A stretch of 64,000 nt of DNA from Bilabrum cf. latius (taxonomy: Eukaryota > Bigyra: Bicosoecida > Bigyra > Bicosoecida). Position 1 is the first letter of the stretch; each line of letters starts with the position of its first letter. The DNA lies in contig OZ237765.1 in assembly GCA_965178125.1 (NCBI GenBank), positions 186,001-250,000 of the forward strand, read 5' to 3'. Positions 35,562 to 46,440 of the stretch are shown one piece after another. The translations under genes and the position numbers were made by a program. The notes under the pieces are model-generated. The model did not search any database. It was not told where the DNA came from and saw nothing but the letters and a program-made list of their open reading frames with translations.

Positions 35562-36167
35562 GGACCGATGGATGAGCAAAGCTTCAGTAAGAGAAAGACG
35601 AGCAAACGCTCGGGAGGGAGCGCGTAGGGACCTATCCGGCCCATGCTAGCAATTACTAGCGTAATTTCCATTGATCTGCGGCATTGGTGCGGTTTGCACA
35701 TGATGAAATTTGCTTGTTTTTGGTCCATGATGTCCATTCGGTTGATAGAGTTCTGGATGGCCCAGGCGTGCCGACTCGGCAATAGAACGCCGTATCACCA
35801 TAGGAAATGTTGTTAAACATGATGTCCGGATATGCTGGCATACTGGCGATTTTGATTGTCTCGTCATGGAATTGGATCAGAAATTGGATGCCCGCTACCT
35901 AAACTCCACCTCTGCATGCAGCGTCTGGGGCAGCCGCAACGCTCGACTGTACCGAAGATTAAGCGGGAAAGCGTCAGTTTAAGCATCACTGGCGAGCAAT
36001 GAAACCCACCACGCGGACACCAAGCACGTGCCTGCTACCCTAGAGTCCGACGGGAATGACGACGACAGCCTCTGGAGCAACACTGAATCGTGCATTGAGA
36101 GTGCCACGACAGAGTGACCACCCGACTCGCTTTACACATATTTACGTCACAAAGTCAGAATCGTACC
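35562..36167. other. Intergenic spacer
   Basis: About 600 bp of lower-GC sequence between two plus-strand genes, holding the hexosaminidase 3' UTR and the next promoter. No gene, RNA or repeat recognised. Confidence 0.5.
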
Positions 36168-37739
36168 ATGGCAAACCAGATCCCAGTGGCACCCGTGAAG
36201 CAGGACAAGAGCTCCTTGGCAGATCTAGCAGGATTGGGAATAGATGTGGATCGCATCAAGGAGGAGACTCTTGGCAAGTCGAACCCGCTAGCGGGTGCGT
36301 ATAGAGAGCAGTTGTTGGCTGGAAGGGTGAAGTGGAGGGGTGGTACAATCTGGACGGCTCTTTGGCACTATATCAGAACCAACCACTAGCTTTTGTCCGT
36401 TTGTTTCGGGCATAGGGAGCACCCACTTGGACGCGGCGAACGATTTTTCGTTCTCCTTGTGGATATCATGTTTCGTATTTTCTCTTCATGGATCTCGGCC
36501 ATTGTAACAAATCGATGCGAAGATGAGGAATTCGCAGACGACGAGGCGGAAGACGACGCGAGCACGAATCTTTTCATCGCCGCGCTGCTCGTGTCCGTGA
36601 TGACATCGATATTTGGCTTCATCATGAATTATTCTGCGACTGCCGACGACCGATGCTGCGGCAGCCAGCAGGGCGGGCTCCTCAAGAACTGCTGCACATA
36701 CACCGGCCGACTTGTTATGTGTATGGTGGGCTGCCTGGCATGGATACTCGGCATACTTGGGGGCGTTTCACTCAGTGAATGCCCGCAGTACGACGCGGCC
36801 GAAGGCGTGCAGGTGTTCTTCTACTCTGTGCTGCAGGGCTGGTCCGTCACGTTCATCGGGTTGGGCGTGCTCATGTTCAGCTACCAGTACTACTGCGCTG
36901 ATCCCGGGGCCGACGCGAAGCACGCTGACAAGCCGGAAGGCGATGGGAACTTGTTCTACCAGCACATGAACTGGCAGGAACTCGAGGCGTGGCGAGAGGA
37001 CGAGAAGGTCGTGGACGAGCCGTGCCAGCGAATCATGGCCCAGATGGCGCGCGCAGCAGCAGAAACAGCAGCTGCCGCTGGACAGAGCCGAGCGGCGGCC
37101 GTGTAGGGAGCCATGAGCGGAATCAAAGAAATGTTCGGATTCGGCGGTGGGACGGGAGGCCAGGGCCAGGGTGGGACGGGAGGCCAGGGTACATCGACCG
37201 TGCCGCAGGCCCAGCCAGCCAGCGGGGGTGCCGGGGCACCGGTTGCAACCGCCAACCCCGCTATCAGCCCATCCTCCTCCGCCGCCGCAGTGGCGGCAGG
37301 ATACCCCGGCGCCCAGCCCATGCCGCCGCAGCACCAACAACAACACCAACCACAGTCCCAGCAGCAGCAGCAGCAGTCGTAGTCTCTGGTGACAGGAGCA
37401 CAGGGCTAGGGAAATGCGTCCCCACCTGGGGGCTACCCCGGAGCACCCCCCGCAGGGTACCCCGGAGCGCCAGGGGGTGGTGCACCAGTGGCTGGTGCCC
37501 AGGGGCAGGGGCATGGGCAGCCCCAGGTAGCCCCAGCACCAGCCCCAGCCCCAGCACCAGCTGCTGCTTCCACCGGTGGCGGGCTGGGAGCCATGTTCGG
37601 AAACGCGATACAGGATGCGCAGAGCGCGGTTGCGGGCCTTGGTCTATTCGGGACACAAGGGCAGCAGCAAGCAGGGCAGCAGAGCGGCGGGGCAGGGGCC
37701 CCGGGGGCAGCTGGAGGCAGCACTGCAGCTGGATTCTGA
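36168..37739 (+). CDS. Multi-span membrane protein with Gly/Pro/Gln-rich tail, function unknown
   Basis: Exons are 36168-36331 and 36416-37739 (495 residues). The 84-bp intron uses the weaker donor GTGGAG, the only one nearby that keeps both conserved-looking halves in frame, with acceptor GGCATAG. After a soluble N-terminus and an amphipathic segment there are about three to four hydrophobic helices (LFIAALLVSVMTSIFGFIM; LVMCMVGCLAWILGILGG; VFFYSVLQGWSVTFIGLGVLMF) with paired Cys in the loops. The C-terminal 200 residues are disordered, with Tyr-Pro-Gly-Ala repeats and a Gln run. TAGs at 37104, 37380 and 37407 are read; the context is ...QQQQS-[TAG]-SLVTGAQG-[TAG]-GN. Stop TGA. The family is not recognised; a trafficking-type tetraspan with a GYPGA tail is one possibility. 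Confidence 0.65.
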
Positions 37740-38507
37740 ATTTCTGATTGTGATGTATGGTCGACGGCGGCATGGTTGCCGAGTGTGCCTTGGCCGAGTG
37801 GGTCGCAACAGGCAGGAGACCACCGAAGAGGATCATGTCAGCTGTTCCGTGGTAGTACAATGTTCCGGGCGGTCTGGTATTTGTGTAATCAACTCAAAAG
37901 CGCGCGCTGCCAGAGTGGTTGCACATGTGTCTTTACCCTACAAAATGTTCTGGTCTTCTGGTATTCTTGTGGAACGAAAGCCCGGCCTCTACTGGGCTTC
38001 ATGCTTCAGCTGCAATGGCCTAAGCCACCTGAACTCCACCCTGAAGACCCATTTCCCCTCAGCATTCACGTTCCCTCCGGCGCCCGATGCCGGCACCCCG
38101 TCCTGCTGCCCATTCTGGCCCAACCCTGCCTTGATGTTGGCAACTGCCACGGCGAGGTTGTTGTTTCCGGTTGCCCCTGCAGCCAGGCTGACAAAGTCCT
38201 CCCGGACCGCCCTGACGAGAGCCCATTTGGCCTAGGCTGCAGCCCTCTTCGATCCCTCCGACACAAAACCGAGGATCCTTGAGTGGTCCTGCGTGACCCG
38301 TGAGTACATTGTGCGGTACGCACGATATTTACCGCTCACGTGCCGGTGCTTGGCGGCGAGAGGTGAGCCTTAGCAACAGAAGACCAAGAGGGGCGCGCAT
38401 TGACCGGACGAGTCGAAATCCGCCGCCCCTTGTCCTCCTACCGCTTCTTCCGCAACTTGTCGAGCATCCATCATGATCTACAGGAACTCGACCGACTTCT
38501 CCCCGAT
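37740..38507. other. Gene-poor sequence upstream of a repeat copy
   Basis: No convincing coding gene. Open frames here lack conserved motifs and change frame frequently. The segment may contain more of the degenerate element described next. Confidence 0.4.
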
Positions 38508-39040
38508 CTCATCCCCCAACACGTCCACCACAAAGGGTACGACCCGCACGCCACTGCGCACCGCCCCTTTCTGTGTCTTCACAGTCCCTGGACACCACTT
38601 GTCTTCTCCTCCGATCCGGACGCCTAGAGCTCCGAGGTCGACGGGCCTGCCGTAGAGTCTAGCTGGCCAGCTTCGTGGCATGCGCGGCCCGCAAAGCAGA
38701 CCCCTCTTGCCAGTCGCTGCCAATCCTCCACGACGAGCGGTCCCACTGGTAAGTTGCCGCAGTGGAATCAACCACCGTGAAGTCGATGAGAATTGCCGTA
38801 CCTTCGTGCTCAAAGAACAGGTCGCCTCGTGGCACGAGCGGACCGCGCCGACCCGGCAGGCGGACTACTTGGCCCTCTGGCTCCCGGATTGGGCGTCTGC
38901 CCGTGGCCTCGCGGACCACCTGCTCGAGCACGTTGAGCACTCGGAAGTGCCTGGCCTGCAAGTAGACACGCGTGTCTTGCACGTGGCACCGTGGCGAACT
39001 GCCAGTTTGAAACGTACCGAAGTATCTCGAAACCAATAGC
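38508..39040 (-). mobile_element. Degenerate retroelement-like fragment, copy 1
   Basis: This segment shares long, nearly identical stretches with 46179-46440, for example the run starting CCACTGCGCACCGCCCC and the run ending GTGGCCTCGCGGACCACCTG. On the minus strand, broken frames give GDLFFEHEGTAILIDFTVVD, then Tyr-Gly-Arg-Pro-Val-Asp-Leu-Gly-Ala-Leu-Gly-Val, then RVVPFVVDVLG. That order (a hydrophobic strand with D-x-T-V-V-D, then a V-P-F-V-V-D strand) is reminiscent of C-terminal regions of some non-LTR retrotransposon polyproteins. A frameshift separates the blocks, so this copy looks inactive. The class assignment is an inference. Confidence 0.5.
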
Positions 39041-39575
39041 GCAGCAACTCTGAAAACCTGGTACGAAAATGCGGGTAGCGTCTTTTTGGATTGATCAACT
39101 TGTTGTATGCGGGCTATAGACTAAAATTCGGCCATCGCACCACAACAGGGGAGAATAATAATAAGTCCTGCGTTCTTGGTGATGAGAAGGAGAACCATTA
39201 CGATGAGAAGGAGAACCACTTCTGTCAATGGACCCACGCATGAGGACCTGTTCGAGCACTTGCTACAACAAAAGAGGTCATTCAAGAATGTAATTTTTCT
39301 ACTAGTGCCTTATGCACCACCTCAGCCTTGGGTCCCTTTGCGATGATTGGCTTGGATGGTGCACTTCTTGCAGCCTCTGCTGCTATAAGCGCGGCTTCCA
39401 GCATTCGTGGTGCTTCCACCATGCTTGCCCCGCCTGATGCAGTAGCGGGCCTAGCCCTCCGTACAACAGCATCAACTAGTCTATGACCAGCAGTCACGGC
39501 AGGACATCTATGCCGTGGGAACAAGAGGTTCAGCCTATCCCTCATTCCTGCCTTCGATGACCAATCACCAGCACC

Positions 39576-39914
39576 GTGACGGCCAATTTCCCCACCTTTG
39601 GCGCAAGCCCCCAGGGCCAGCCGCAGTCGCACCATCCTTCTCCAGTAGAACACCAGCTGATAGCAGCACCTGCCACTGCCTGGCCATGGCAGGTGGCATC
39701 GCCGACACACACACCCAGCTCTGGGGACGCAGTGACGGCCGCCTGGGCCCCGCCAGAAGATACAGAATTGGACCGGCTCTTTGAGGCCGCCCTACGTTCA
39801 GCGCGCTCAGTGCGCTTCTATGATGCTTTACTTGAATCCATGGTAGAGCAAGAGGTTATTAAAGCGAAAACTGGCGAGCGCTGCCCCTCAGCGCCCGAAT
39901 AGCACGCGGCTTGA
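39576..39914 (+). CDS. Doubtful small ORF, possibly an exon or element remnant
   Basis: A frame of 113 codons starts with GTG, reads one TAG (39900) and ends at TGA 39912. It is Pro/Ser-rich, with a helical C-terminal part (ELDRLFEAALRSARSVRFYD). There is no ATG start, and an in-frame TGA lies shortly upstream. It could be the last exon of a gene whose other exons I cannot see, or part of a decayed element. The opposite strand also carries an open frame of similar length (39282-39710). Confidence 0.25.
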
Positions 39915-40119
39915 TCGCCGCTCGAGTCTAATTGTGACCTCTCAACTTCCACATCCGCACGTGGTCGGGTGATCCGATCCCCCCTGATCCGAGTCACTCG
40001 TCCCCCACATGCCCAAACCCCCACCTACCCGGCCTGTGCCTCCCCCCTTTCTATCCGCCGTATCAACCCGATGACCCCACCACTCATCTTCTCCTCCACT
40101 TCTTCCTCCCCACTTGGTG

Positions 40120-40440
40120 AACCGCCGCCCCCCCCCTCCTCCCTGCTTTGCCCCCCCCCGCCCATCTATCGCCTTCTCGCTCTACCCCCCCCCCCTCCCC
40201 CATCCCTCGCCCTCTCTCTCTGCTCTGCCCCCACCCCGCCCCCCCCCCACCACCCCACCCCTCGCCCTCTCCTTCTGCTCCGCCCCCCCCCCCCCCCATC
40301 CCTCGCCCTCTCCTTCTGCTCCACCCCCCCATCCCTCGCCCTCTCCTTCTGCTCCACCCACACCACTCCCCTCTCCATCCGTCGCCCACCCCGCGTCGCC
40401 GCCGCTCCTAGTCTGCATCCCTAGCCGCTTTCTCTCTCTC
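40120..40440. repeat. Polypyrimidine, C-rich imperfect tandem repeats
   Basis: The plus strand is almost entirely C and T, with runs of seven to ten C and imperfect repeats of a unit resembling CCATCCCTCGCCCTCTCCTTCTGCTC. A (TC)n run follows near 40431-40446. Long frames here on either strand are products of composition. Confidence 0.85.
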
Positions 40441-40540
40441 TCTCTCACTCCGTTCGACCTGCCCAGTGCGATTGCCTCTTGGGGTGGTCGTTGTAGTTGG
40501 GTAGTGTGTGCTTTGACTCAGACATATTATATTCTCTCTC

Positions 40541-40630
40541 ACTCCTCCGCATCGCTACGTCGCATCTTTCTCACTCCTCCGCATCGCTACGTCGCATCTT
40601 TCTCACTCCTCCGCATCGCTACGTCGCATC
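40541..40630. repeat. 32-bp minisatellite, nearly three copies
   Basis: A 32-bp unit beginning ACTCCTCCGCATCGCTACGT is repeated perfectly at 40541, 40573 and 40605, the third copy truncated at 40630. No coding role is apparent. Confidence 0.92.
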
Positions 40631-41243
40631 TGCTCCTGCACCTCGAGCGGGTCCTGCGCCCATCGCGCGACCTCAATCTCAGAGACCTTGCTGGCCTCAC
40701 CAACACACAGCTCTTGTGGCCCCCCTCCGCGACGGCGTTAGGATCAGAATGTAATGATACGAATGTAATGATACGACTAGTCGCATGAATTTATCGTTTC
40801 TCTCTTGTTTTTTATGATAACAATCGTTTCTCTCTAATTGGATTGCTCTCGCCGCCTGTTCGGTGGCCGGTGTACATATGGCGCTTCAGCACTTCATCGA
40901 CGTCAAGACGTGGAGCAAATTAAAAGGCGCAGTTTTCGAATTCGCTTCGAGGCCGCCGTAGTCTAGAATTTCCTGCACGCTGCTCTGTTTACTGCCTCTG
41001 CCCTTCTTGAGCCCGTCGGAATAGATGCAGCAGGTTAATTGGTGTGACTCCCTAGGATAGCGCGTGTGCTCCAGATTGAAAGCGGTGACTCTCGCTATTA
41101 TTACAATTCGCGCCGTTCGGTGCGAAAGCATTACGCACGCATCTGCCCAGAAGGCGAGAGCGGGCTTCCGTCATAATGCCGGCTTGGCATCGTTGGTATC
41201 GCACGCCACCCGTGCTTTCACGACCGCCAAACGAAGACCCACC
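40631..41243. other. Spacer; possible small 3' exon of the lectin gene on the minus strand
   Basis: Mostly unassigned. On the minus strand a frame reading SVQEILDYGGLEANSKTAP and ending in TGA near 40886 could be a terminal exon of the lectin gene. A strong donor (GTAAGG) overlaps that gene's apparent TAA stop, and an acceptor near 41000 (GAGGCAG) would join it in frame. Confidence 0.3.
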
Positions 41244-42896
41244 TTACTTTTCATGTGATTCGCTCAAATAAGCGAACGCCTTCTCGTAGCCAACTCCAAG
41301 CTCTACCTCATGGAAGGGCACCTTCCAGACCTCCGCAAACGTAACCGGCTGGTTCAGAAACAAGCCTCCGTCGTGAGATAGCCACATCACCCCTGCCGTG
41401 GGACGCATGAAGGACGTGTCGACGGACCACAGGTACGCCCCGGTGTCCATGTTTACGATGGCAAGATCTCCCGCGCGGTCGCACTCCTCCCCCGTGATGA
41501 CGAGTGCGCAATTCGTGGCATTGACCCAGGTAGCCGTCTCCCACACCACGTGGTCGGGGCTATCGACCTTTTCCAGGTTGCAGCTGTCCTGTAACTCCAG
41601 AGAGTAATCACCTTTGGACAATAGCGAATGCCCCTTGGCCAGCACCTCGGAGTCCCACAGAGTGTCCCCCTTGGCGGCAGGTCGCTTCGCAAGCGCCTGG
41701 GGGTCGCAGCGACTCGGAGGCGCCCCTTCGATGGCTGCTTGCAGGGCCTTCATCTTGCGACCATTGCCGAAGGTCGTGTCCTCGTCAGGACTATCCAGGT
41801 CCGCCGACCCCGCCGACCACGCGATTGCACCTCCCTGCTGGTGCAGGACGGCATTCCCGTCCCCCTGCAGACGAAGGGTGTCTGCACCCGGATCCATCAG
41901 CGAGGTAGGCACCCGCCAGATGTACTGCCCGGAGGCGCTGTCCACGATGGCCAGGTCCCCCTGGGTGTCGCACCCGTCCCCCGTGATGACGAGTGCGCAC
42001 TTCCCCTCGGTACCCTTGCCCGCCGTGTGGGTCGCGAATACCGCCTTGCCCTCTCGGTACACCACCAGGTTGCAGTCTCCCTGCATGCGCAGCTCGACCC
42101 CATCGTCCGCCTTCAGGGCGGCCCCGGCTCTCAGCACCTGCCTCGGAGACAGCACGTCTCCGTCGGTCATTTCGTGGTATGACGATTGCAGGGCCTTTGC
42201 ATCGCACTGCAGACTGTGCACGTCCTCTTGCACCTCCAGATCGATGTGGAAGTACCCGGTTTTACTCGGGTTGTTCGGATCTTGTTTGGTGCTCCACAGC
42301 AGCTGTGCGCCTTGCTGGAGGAGAACGGCATTGCCGTCCCCCTGGAGCAGAAACGTGTCCACCTCGGGTGTGAAGAATGAGGATTGCACCCGCCAGAGAT
42401 ACTTGCCTGTTCTCGTGTCGATGAGGGCCAGGTCTCCCTGCGTGCTGCACGATGCATCCGTCAAGAGCAGCGCGCAGTGGTCGGCATGCTCCTCTTGTTT
42501 GGCCGAGATCTCCAGACGCTTACTGTCGTTGTCAATAACGAGCAGTCTGCAGTCATTCTTGACCGTAACCATCGCTGAATCCTTTACTAAGGAGTTCCAG
42601 CGCGAGCTGGTTTCGGTGGAATGCAGGATTTCGCCTCTCTGGAGCCTGTCGCCCTCTGCCGGCGTCTTCCTCGCTGCCAAGGCGCTCGCGTTGCAGGACA
42701 ACGAATCAAGTTTGTCAATGTAGAAGTGGCCTGCCTGCCATATGCTGTCGCTCCGGTGCCTGCTGTTGGCGTGGACCGAGGCCGACGACGTAGAGCCAGC
42801 GTGGCGAAGGTGCTGCTGGCCTGTTGCTCGCCTCCCGTGCACACTGAGTACCGAACAAGCGGCGAGAGCTACCAAAATGGATACGATTGATCGCAT
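41244..42896 (-). CDS. Secreted protein with three bulb-type (B-lectin) domains
   Basis: A 550-residue protein with a clear signal peptide (MRSIVSILVALAACSVLSVHG). Three consecutive units each carry the hallmark of mannose-binding bulb lectins: a short strand of the form L/M-Q-G-D-G/C-N-x-V-L/Y (LLQGDGNAVLLQQG, LRMQGDCNLVVYREG, LRLQGDGNAVLHQQG). Each is followed by W-S/F-A-x and regularly spaced Cys pairs (CALVITGDGCDTQGDLAIVD occurs three times with variation). A weaker fourth unit begins the mature protein. The canonical Q-x-D-x-N-x-V-x-Y mannose site is imperfect. No TAG is present. The frame ends at TAA (41244), but that TAA overlaps a consensus splice donor (AAGTAAGG), so the true C-terminus may lie downstream at a TGA near 40886. 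Confidence 0.85.
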   Translation of the reverse strand: MRSIVSILVALAACSVLSVHGRRATGQQHLRHAGSTSSASVHANSRHRSDSIWQAGHFYIDKLDSLSCNASALAARKTPAEGDRLQRGEILHSTETSSRWNSLVKDSAMVTVKNDCRLLVIDNDSKRLEISAKQEEHADHCALLLTDASCSTQGDLALIDTRTGKYLWRVQSSFFTPEVDTFLLQGDGNAVLLQQGAQLLWSTKQDPNNPSKTGYFHIDLEVQEDVHSLQCDAKALQSSYHEMTDGDVLSPRQVLRAGAALKADDGVELRMQGDCNLVVYREGKAVFATHTAGKGTEGKCALVITGDGCDTQGDLAIVDSASGQYIWRVPTSLMDPGADTLRLQGDGNAVLHQQGGAIAWSAGSADLDSPDEDTTFGNGRKMKALQAAIEGAPPSRCDPQALAKRPAAKGDTLWDSEVLAKGHSLLSKGDYSLELQDSCNLEKVDSPDHVVWETATWVNATNCALVITGEECDRAGDLAIVNMDTGAYLWSVDTSFMRPTAGVMWLSHDGGLFLNQPVTFAEVWKVPFHEVELGVGYEKAFAYLSESHEK

Positions 42897-43525
42897 TCCA
42901 GCAGATCTAAGGTTGATTCAACCGTTGTATCGCTCCCGCAAGGAGACTTGTGTGAGTCTGCGAGGCATGCGCATTGCGCAGGAGCTCTAAGCCCCCCCCC
43001 CCCCCCCTCAGATCCGCTACGTAGCCGCTACCCGGGGGCAGACCCCTCATCAGAGGGCCCCTCATCAGAGGGGGGAGAACGATATACGATAAATTTATGG
43101 GATTCAAACTACACGCTACCCAGGCTAAGAAGTCAAGATTGAATCCAAGCCTATGCAATTTGGGGACCGTCCCCAAATGATCCCCAAATAAGCTTATGGG
43201 GTTCATCCACATTCTCCTGCTGGAGCTCAGGTTGATGCCTTTTCAGAAAGAAACAGTCTCCCCGGGTGACCTGCATGAGGCAGTCGATGTGGTGGGACAG
43301 GCCAACGTGGACGCGCTGCGAGTTTGCTGCACGCTTGGCGATGATGTACAGGCGGTAATGACAGCAGTTTGAGCTGCGAGAAATAATGCAGGACGCGAGA
43401 TTCGCGGGAAGCCCGGAGTTTCTGCTGCTCTGGGGCGTTTGCATTAGCAAGGTTTGCTAGGAGCTTTGCAGAGTGAGGTTCCAGTCGACTACTTTCGCAG
43501 CTAGAAGGCAGTGGAAGATAACGCT
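42897..43525. other. Spacer with poly-C tract, short direct repeats and a palindrome
   Basis: It contains a run of about 17 C near 42990, two copies of CCCCTCATCAGAGGG near 43041-43072, and the palindrome listed next. A plus-strand frame between about 43230 and 43370 and again from 43373 to 43525 flows into the Crinkler/RHS-like gene and may contain its 5' exons; a TGA at 43370 separates the two parts. Confidence 0.45.
43159..43177. repeat. 19-bp palindrome, 9-bp arms
   Basis: TTTGGGGAC-C-GTCCCCAAA is a perfect inverted repeat with a one-base centre, followed at once by a partial copy (GATCCCCAAATAAG). It may be a terminal repeat of an element, a terminator-like hairpin, or a protein-binding site; the sequence alone does not decide. 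Confidence 0.7.
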
Positions 43526-45997
43526 ATGATGATTTCATTCCTGGAGTCGGAGGCAAAAGCTGCGAAGCTGGCTCCGGCAAAAGCGAAGCTGGCTTCAAGT
43601 TGGGAAAAAGCGGAATCTGCGAGGCTGTCCAGGACTGGGATCCCGACGCTTTCCTAGCTGGAACAAACACTACTGTCAGGTGTCACGCACACGCGGTAAG
43701 ATGTGGAGCGCTGCTGCTCTGAGTGGGAGGAGCGAGGGCTCGCGCTCGGGGAGCCTGTCCCGCACTTTCTTCCGAGCTGGAGATCTTTACGCTCCTTTTT
43801 TCAGGAGTCCTGCTCGATTGAGGGCATCGAGGATATCGTGGGGAATATGCAGGCAGTAATTGACGACGTGATAGAGGCGCTTGTGGTGTACAACCAAGCA
43901 ATGGAGCTAGTCGATATTTTATCAGCGGACGTCGTGTTCATAGCTACCGGGGAGGGCTCCTCGAGGAAACTAGTACTGCGGGACGCGATACAAGTCTTGC
44001 TCTCGCGAATGACCGGCTTGCGCATCGATTTTTCCTTACCGAACAGGATTCTATCGGGCCCGAAAGGAATGGGGAAGACATGCATTGTGAAAGCCATAGC
44101 CCAGGCCGGCGCTCTGCTCGAATTTTCCAACCCAAGGTGGACTGTGTGTAGCGTATATGTCCCGACCCCCAAACCTAGTGTACCAGTTGGTCCGATGGGG
44201 TATATTTCCAAAGCACTGCATGATCGGGGCCTGCTGTGCGATGCCGACGGGAAGCCGGCAACGTGGGAAGTCGAGCCGGCAGTAGATCGGGCGGCGCGCA
44301 TGTACAAGTGGTGTCGGGATAGGAACGTCATTCCCGTGCTGTTGCTAGACGAAGCAGCGCGTGTCCAGAACAGGACTGACTCCGAGCTGGAGGTATTCAA
44401 GACTGAGCTTGAAGAAATGTGCGAGGTGAAGAAGTCTCATGGCATGCTCAGGCTGACCGGGACGTGGTCGCAGCTGCCCCGGCTCATGTACTCTTCAACA
44501 TTTGGCAAGATCGGGATGAACCACCAAAAGCTGGTTGAGGAGTCGCTCAGGAACGGGCTGATGCCAGCGGAGAGTGCAATGATGGGGCTGTACAACGCGC
44601 CGTTGCCACTATAGGACCGGCTCGCCCTCCGCGCTCTTCTGGCGAACCACATGCTGCAGGGTCAACCCCGGACTCTGTCGAGGACCGGGTTCCTGGATGA
44701 CGATGGAACCGAGCCCACGGGGAGGAGTGTGCAATTTTCCTTCCGCAACGCCGAGGAGCTGCGGTCCACTAGCGGTGACGTATGGGATGAGCAGCTGAAG
44801 CGCGCCACGGCGACCGTATTGAGATTGCAATACTCTTCAGGTGGCATATCGCGACACTACAGTCACGCGAGCCACCCCACTGCATTACTGAGTATGATCC
44901 TGGAGGTGCTGCGGCATAACCGCGGGATTCGACATTTGGCGGACTGGCTAGTCGATACGACTGTCAAGCTCTTTCCCAACGTACTGGCACTGCCGTTCGA
45001 CGAGTTCGTCACTAAAGTAGTCACGATGGACGCTAACGTGCTAGACGAGGCCGTCGCATTAGTTAATCCTGGTTTCGATAGATATGGATTCACCCCGGAG
45101 ATGCGAGAGGTGGCCGCCAGCGAGCTGCTCGACCACGCGGTGACGATTAGCCTGATCCACACGGAGTCGGTGGGAGTGAAGCTGTAGGATTATGCTGCCG
45201 GCGTTCGGTTCAGCGCGCCTCTCTTTCTATCAGTAACCAGGCAGGTACTGCTAAACGTGGATACGGCGCTTCCCTGGCTCGAGCAGATGGCCCTGACGTG
45301 GCCAGACGGAAGGTTTGGCAAGGACTTGGCGGAGGGGCTAATCGCGGAGGGACTGGCCTTGAATGGCCTCAAGCTGCTGCCAGACCGGGAGAAGCTGGTC
45401 GGAGGCCATTCCTTCCGCAGGGTGGATGCAGATGCGTGGTACAGGTATCACACGGCTGAGCAAAAAGACAAGGACGGAGCGCGTGCCAGGCTGCAGCCGC
45501 TACATTTGCGAAAGATTTCAGGCGACATCGAGGTGCCTCTCAACACGCTGCTGAAGGAGATGCCTGACGGGCACAAGGCGGACCTGATCGCAGTATGTCA
45601 CGCCGCCGGGAGCAAGCGCGCCTACGTGCTAAGGGTGCAGGTGAAGCTGGGCGAGTCAAAGTCCGCGTGGATGCACGACGCGACGGCTCTAAAGGAATGG
45701 TCGGACGTGCGGGGGTCGCTGCGCAAGGCAATGAACCTGCAAGATATCGAGCTCGTCCATGTGCCGGTGTTGATGGCTCCCCGTACGACAGACAACCACG
45801 CCAAGCAGATCGAGAGCGAAGGAGTGCGCGTGGTGCGAGGGCAGGACTTCTGGGACATGCAGATCCCTCATGTCCAAGCGATTGCGTGGCTAATTCCGCA
45901 AACGGAATCAACCCAGCCCGAGGAGGAGGAGATGCACACGTTTGTCCGTGTAAAGCGACCCAAGGATCAGTATTTGGAGTCTGTCAGCCAGGCCTGA
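43526..45997 (+). CDS. Crinkler/RHS-like protein: P-loop NTPase plus nuclease-like C-terminal domain
   Basis: The model has exons 43526-43695 and 43777-45997 (796 residues). The 81-bp intron (GTAAGA...TTCCGAG) is inferred because it removes the only in-frame TAA and keeps phase. The N-terminal part is helical. A Walker A motif GPKGMGKT (about residue 150) and a Walker B-like VIPVLLLDEA follow, then a helical NTPase lid. The last ~250 residues include HKADLIAV...YVLRVQVKLGES, a D-(x)n-Q-V-K arrangement like PD-(D/E)XK nucleases. This NTPase-plus-nuclease layout is characteristic of the Crinkler-RHS class. TAGs at 43655, 44612 and 45185 are in frame; stop TGA. No secretion signal is visible. 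The start is uncertain: the frame is open upstream to 43373 with two further TAGs. Confidence 0.65.
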
Positions 45998-46178
45998 CCC
46001 AGGTCGTACGGCGGGGGAGCTCAGCTAGTCCATCAGGTGCCCGGGGGCCACAGGAGGCGTGATGCCATGTCGCTGGCGGTGGGGACGGCCATATTTGCTT
46101 CTACCGTTGTGCCGTAACAAGATGTATCTAGCTTCAGGTTGCACTTGTGTTGCAATCACCACCTTCTCCTCGACCTCA
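45998..46178. other. Short spacer between the Crinkler/RHS-like gene and repeat copy 2
   Basis: Sequence of moderate GC with no open frame of note; may be 3' UTR. Confidence 0.4.
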
Positions 46179-46440
46179 TCCCCCAAGCACGTCCACCACA
46201 AAGGGTGCGACCCGCACGCCACTGCGCACCGCCCCTTTCTGTGTCCTCACAGTCCCTGGACACCACTTGTCTTCTCCTCCGATCCGGAGTCCGGACGCCG
46301 AGCGCTCCGAGGTCGACGGGCCTGCCGTAGCTGGCCAGCTTCGTGGCACGAGCGGACCGCGCCGACCCGGCAGCCGGGCCACTTGGCCCTCTGGCTCCCG
46401 GATTGGGCGTCTGCCCGTGGCCTCGCGGACCACCTGCCTC
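46179..46440 (-). mobile_element. Degenerate retroelement-like fragment, copy 2
   Basis: Homologous to 38508-38940, in the same orientation, with small indels. The insertion that in copy 1 encodes the LFFEHEGTAILIDFTVVD strand is missing here, so the segment jumps from Tyr-Gly-Arg-Pro-Val-Asp directly to the Arg-Gly-Pro region. The two copies flank the lectin/Crinkler region about 7.7 kb apart. Neither has an intact frame. Confidence 0.6.

Noticed and set aside
33990-35579. 529-codon minus-strand frame
   Set aside because: Antisense to the hexosaminidase, whose plus-strand frame has clear catalytic motifs.
43697-43699. In-frame TAA as evidence that UAA is also sense
   Set aside because: An 81-bp intron with GTAAGA donor and a pyrimidine-rich acceptor removes it in phase, so it does not show UAA reassignment.
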